From: Deltaproteobacteria bacterium
GTDB taxonomy: Bacteria; Myxococcota; UBA796; SXON01
NCBI GenBank assembly: GCA_947483545.1
Contig: CANKNP010000308.1
Coordinates: 1 to 6,137 of the forward strand
DNA length: 6,137 nucleotides
Direction of reading: 5' to 3'
Of this stretch, positions 4,452-6,137 are shown piece by piece. The position numbers and the translations under genes were made by a program. The notes below the pieces were generated by a model. That model did not search any database and was not told the origin of the DNA. It worked only from the letters and a program-made list of their open reading frames with translations. Each line of letters opens with the position of its first letter. Position 1 is the stretch's first letter.

Positions 4452-5983
4452 GGCTGGCCCCCCCCCGTGGGCGCGCGCTCGTGCTCTCCCTTCAGTCCCA
4501 CGCAGGAGACCCGTCTCAGGTATTTTCCATAGTCAAATTCTGGCGAGTTGGCGTCATCATGGCATCCCGTGCAAGTCGCCTCCGTGATCGGCGTCGCGTG
4601 ATTCGCCCGGGGATCGGCCACGTGGGCCGAGAGTGGGCCATGGCAGGACTCACACTGCACCGCCTTCCAGGTGCGCATCGGCACGTCCGCCGTGGACGCA
4701 TTCCCGCCGGGCTGGCCCCACGCCGTCGAGTGGCAACCGACACACTCGGGGTTCGTCGTCGCTCCGCGGGAGACCAGCGCTTGCCAGGCCTTGGCGTGGG
4801 GCGTGAGCGTCCAGGCTGCGAAGTAGTCGGTGTGACAGCCGGTACACGCCCCCGCCGCCTTGTAGCCGACGGTGGTGGACATCTCCGTGCGGGCCTGGGC
4901 CTCGCCGATGCTCTCGACCTTGAAGGCCTCGACGGTGCCCGCCACCGTGCCTGTCGGCGCGGCGAGGTCCGACCCGAGCGGTCGGTCCCGCACAATCGCC
5001 AGATTGCGACCGATCGCGAGCGGGGCCAGCGCCTCCCACGCCGCCTGCACCCGCCCCCGCTCCGCCGTCTCCGAAGCGCCGGTTTGAAGGGACAGTCGCT
5101 CCAGCGCCTCGTCCCAGGCCTTCGCCCTCCCCCCCGCTTCGCCGCCCTCCACCAAGGTCGCCGCACCCGGCGCCGTCCCGATCACCCAGCGCACGACGCT
5201 CACAAAACGCCCGCGGTCGGGCGCTTCGAGGATCGGCGCTCCGCCCGTCAGCCGCGGCGGGTCCAGATCGCCCCCCCGCGTCGCCAGCACCATCCCCAGC
5301 TCAGGCACCCCCTCCGCGATCGCGAGGTTCACCGCCGGGCTGGCGTTCGAGAGCACCACCCAGCCGTCCGCCTCGCCCCCCTCCACGATCGCGCCCTTCA
5401 CGCCGGCCACCAGGTCCGCCGCGCTCACCGGCTCTCCGGGCTGGGCCCCGCTCACCCCGATCACCCCCACGCGCACGCCGCCCCGCTCGAACACCCGCGA
5501 CCCGGGCAGCCCTGCGTTGACCCCCAACGCATCGTGCAACGGCCATCCGTCCGCCACCCTCCGATCCGTAGCGCTCGGCGCCCAGGCGTCCAGCCCCACC
5601 TCTCGGCTCAGGTTCAGCACGGTCTTCGCCCGGAGTACGAGGTCCGGCGCCACCGCCCCGCGCGCCCCCTTCACGAGCATCTCCCCTGCATCGAGCACGA
5701 AGACGGGGTCGCCCTGCGCGCGCAGCTGGTCCACGTACGCCGCTCGCCGCTCAAAGCCCCCATACGGTACGGTCGGGCAGCCACACGGCTCGATCTCGCC
5801 ACGCACTTCGGCGGTCCAGGCCAGCGTCACGCGCTTCGTGGGGATGGCGACGCCGGCCGGTGGCAACGCCCCGCGCTCCTGGCGGGGCGGCAACGCCGGG
5901 AGATCGGGCGTGGCGGGTTCGGGTCCGGAGCAGGCGGCGAGGGCCAAGACCACGCAGGCCAGCTCCAGGAAGTGCCTTACCAC
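4448..5983 (-). CDS. Tetraheme c-type cytochrome lipoprotein with degenerate 5'-nucleotidase (UshA)-like domain
   Basis: 511 residues from the GTG at 5983. The n-region VRH is followed by a hydrophobic core and LAA-Cys18, a lipobox. Residues 50-270 resemble the metallophosphatase/UshA fold: VTLAWTAEVRGEIEPCGCP (52-70), GGFERRAAYV (75-84), VLDAGEM (96-102), GGVRVGVIGVSG (168-179), VVLSNAS (209-215) and DRGRFVSVV (256-264). Family metal ligands appear lost. Residues 360-490 are a cytochrome c554-like domain with four heme sites: CTGCH 380-384, CVGCH 414-418, CESCHGP 444-450 and CTGCH 471-475. His396 (HAKAW) and His454 (SAHV) are candidate distal ligands. The likely role is electron transfer in the periplasm or at the outer membrane; donor and acceptor are unknown. 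The frame is open back to an ATG at 6100, but that start lies inside repeat copy B and would bury the signal peptide, so GTG 5983 is preferred. First gene of the operon. Confidence 0.88.
   Translation of the reverse strand: MVRHFLELACVVLALAACSGPEPATPDLPALPPRQERGALPPAGVAIPTKRVTLAWTAEVRGEIEPCGCPTVPYGGFERRAAYVDQLRAQGDPVFVLDAGEMLVKGARGAVAPDLVLRAKTVLNLSREVGLDAWAPSATDRRVADGWPLHDALGVNAGLPGSRVFERGGVRVGVIGVSGAQPGEPVSAADLVAGVKGAIVEGGEADGWVVLSNASPAVNLAIAEGVPELGMVLATRGGDLDPPRLTGGAPILEAPDRGRFVSVVRWVIGTAPGAATLVEGGEAGGRAKAWDEALERLSLQTGASETAERGRVQAAWEALAPLAIGRNLAIVRDRPLGSDLAAPTGTVAGTVEAFKVESIGEAQARTEMSTTVGYKAAGACTGCHTDYFAAWTLTPHAKAWQALVSRGATTNPECVGCHSTAWGQPGGNASTADVPMRTWKAVQCESCHGPLSAHVADPRANHATPITEATCTGCHDDANSPEFDYGKYLRRVSCVGLKGEHERAPTGGGQP
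4458..4466 (-). repeat. G9 homopolymer at the cytochrome/TPR gene junction
   Basis: Nine consecutive C on the plus strand (G on the coding strand) encode the Gly-Gly-Gly near the cytochrome C-terminus. They sit six bases before the GTG of the TPR gene. Slippage here would change the last cytochrome codons and move its stop relative to the overlapping start. Confidence 0.6.
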
Positions 5984-5994
5984 CCCAGCCCCCG
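5977..5994 (-). repeat. 18-base direct repeat, copy 1 (contains the cytochrome start)
   Basis: On the minus strand CGGGGGCTGGGGTGGTAA includes the GTG start codon of the cytochrome gene and the G-rich stretch before it. An identical 18-mer lies 47 bases upstream. Confidence 0.75.
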
Positions 5995-6023
5995 GTGAAA
6001 ACGTCCGCCAGACGGAAGGGAAT

Positions 6024-6041
6024 TTACCACCCCAGCCCCCG
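6024..6041 (-). repeat. 18-base direct repeat, copy 2
   Basis: Identical to 5977-5994. Its GTG (6030-6028) opens an out-of-frame 17-codon reading frame whose TAA (5979-5977) overlaps the start of the cytochrome gene. Between the two copies lies the short inverted repeat CGTC/GACG. Confidence 0.75.
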
Positions 6042-6053
6042 CGGAAAGGCACC

Positions 6054-6129
6054 CGAGCCGAGGGCCGGTTTCGGAGGGTACTCCCGACGAAAGCGGCCAC
6101 GCGCTCGTAGTCGAGCGCATCTCGGCTCG
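6054..6129 (-). repeat. Three-way-junction palindromic element, copy B
   Basis: Read on the minus strand, CGAGCCGAG (6129-6121) pairs with CTCGGCTCG (6062-6054). The short hairpin pairs 6120-6112 with 6107-6099, loop ACTA. The long hairpin pairs 6098-6083 with 6078-6063, loop AGTA. In all 31 of 34 positions pair (one as G-T); the three mismatches are in the long stem. It is the same length as copy A, aligns without gaps at 57/76 identity, and is also preceded by a CCCCCC run (6137-6132). It ends 70 bases before the GTG of the cytochrome gene and is in sense with it. The window edge cuts off whatever lies further upstream. Confidence 0.8.
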
Positions 6130-6137
6130 CCGGGGGG

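Noticed and set aside
4352..5998. Long plus-strand open frame of over 500 codons opposite the cytochrome gene
   Set aside because: It is antisense to a well-supported heme protein; the product is Arg/Pro/His-rich without motifs.
6000..6060. Sigma70-type promoter using TAAATT on the minus strand before the cytochrome gene
   Set aside because: No acceptable -35 hexamer lies 16-18 bases upstream, so it is not supported.

Overview
The window is very GC-rich and its coding regions show strong third-position GC bias. It holds a long FG-GAP/VCBS surface lipoprotein, a thioredoxin-fold lipoprotein and a multiheme cytochrome lipoprotein. This mix suggests a Myxococcota/deltaproteobacterial-type Gram-negative chromosome. 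That is an inference from gene style, not from a marker gene.

Layout. Positions 1-1094 (minus) carry the N-terminal 364 residues of a secreted FG-GAP/VCBS-repeat lipoprotein that runs off the left edge. Positions 1095-1371 are a divergent intergenic region packed with palindromes, including repeat copy A. Positions 1372-2541 (plus) encode a thioredoxin-fold lipoprotein with a CGPC active site. Positions 2584-3265 (plus) are a type II toxin-antitoxin pair, a Phd/YefM-like antitoxin and a PIN-domain (VapC-like) toxin, with a dyad just upstream that could be its operator. The toxin ends 6 bases from the end of a convergent minus-strand operon. In transcription order that operon reads: tetraheme cytochrome lipoprotein fused to a degenerate 5'-nucleotidase-like domain (5983-4448), periplasmic TPR protein (4451-3828, 4-base overlap) and small outer-membrane beta-barrel (3859-3272, 32-base overlap if the ATG is used). 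The right edge (5984-6137) is the leader region of this operon and contains repeat copy B.

The most interesting signal is non-coding. Two 76-base copies (1274-1349 plus; 6054-6129 minus) align without gaps at 57/76 identity. Both fold into the same compact three-way junction: a 9-bp closing stem, a 9-bp hairpin and a 16-bp hairpin, each hairpin capped by a 4-base loop (AGTA or ACTA). No bases are left unpaired at the junction. Five base pairs differ between copies by double compensatory change and two more by wobble-compatible change. Both copies lie in the same orientation about 60-75 bases before a lipoprotein gene. They may be members of a REP/MITE-like cruciform family or a structured leader RNA; two copies alone cannot decide.

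Functionally the genes point to the cell envelope: exported lipoproteins, a periplasmic redox domain, a heme protein, a TPR scaffold and an outer-membrane barrel, interrupted by a toxin-antitoxin module.
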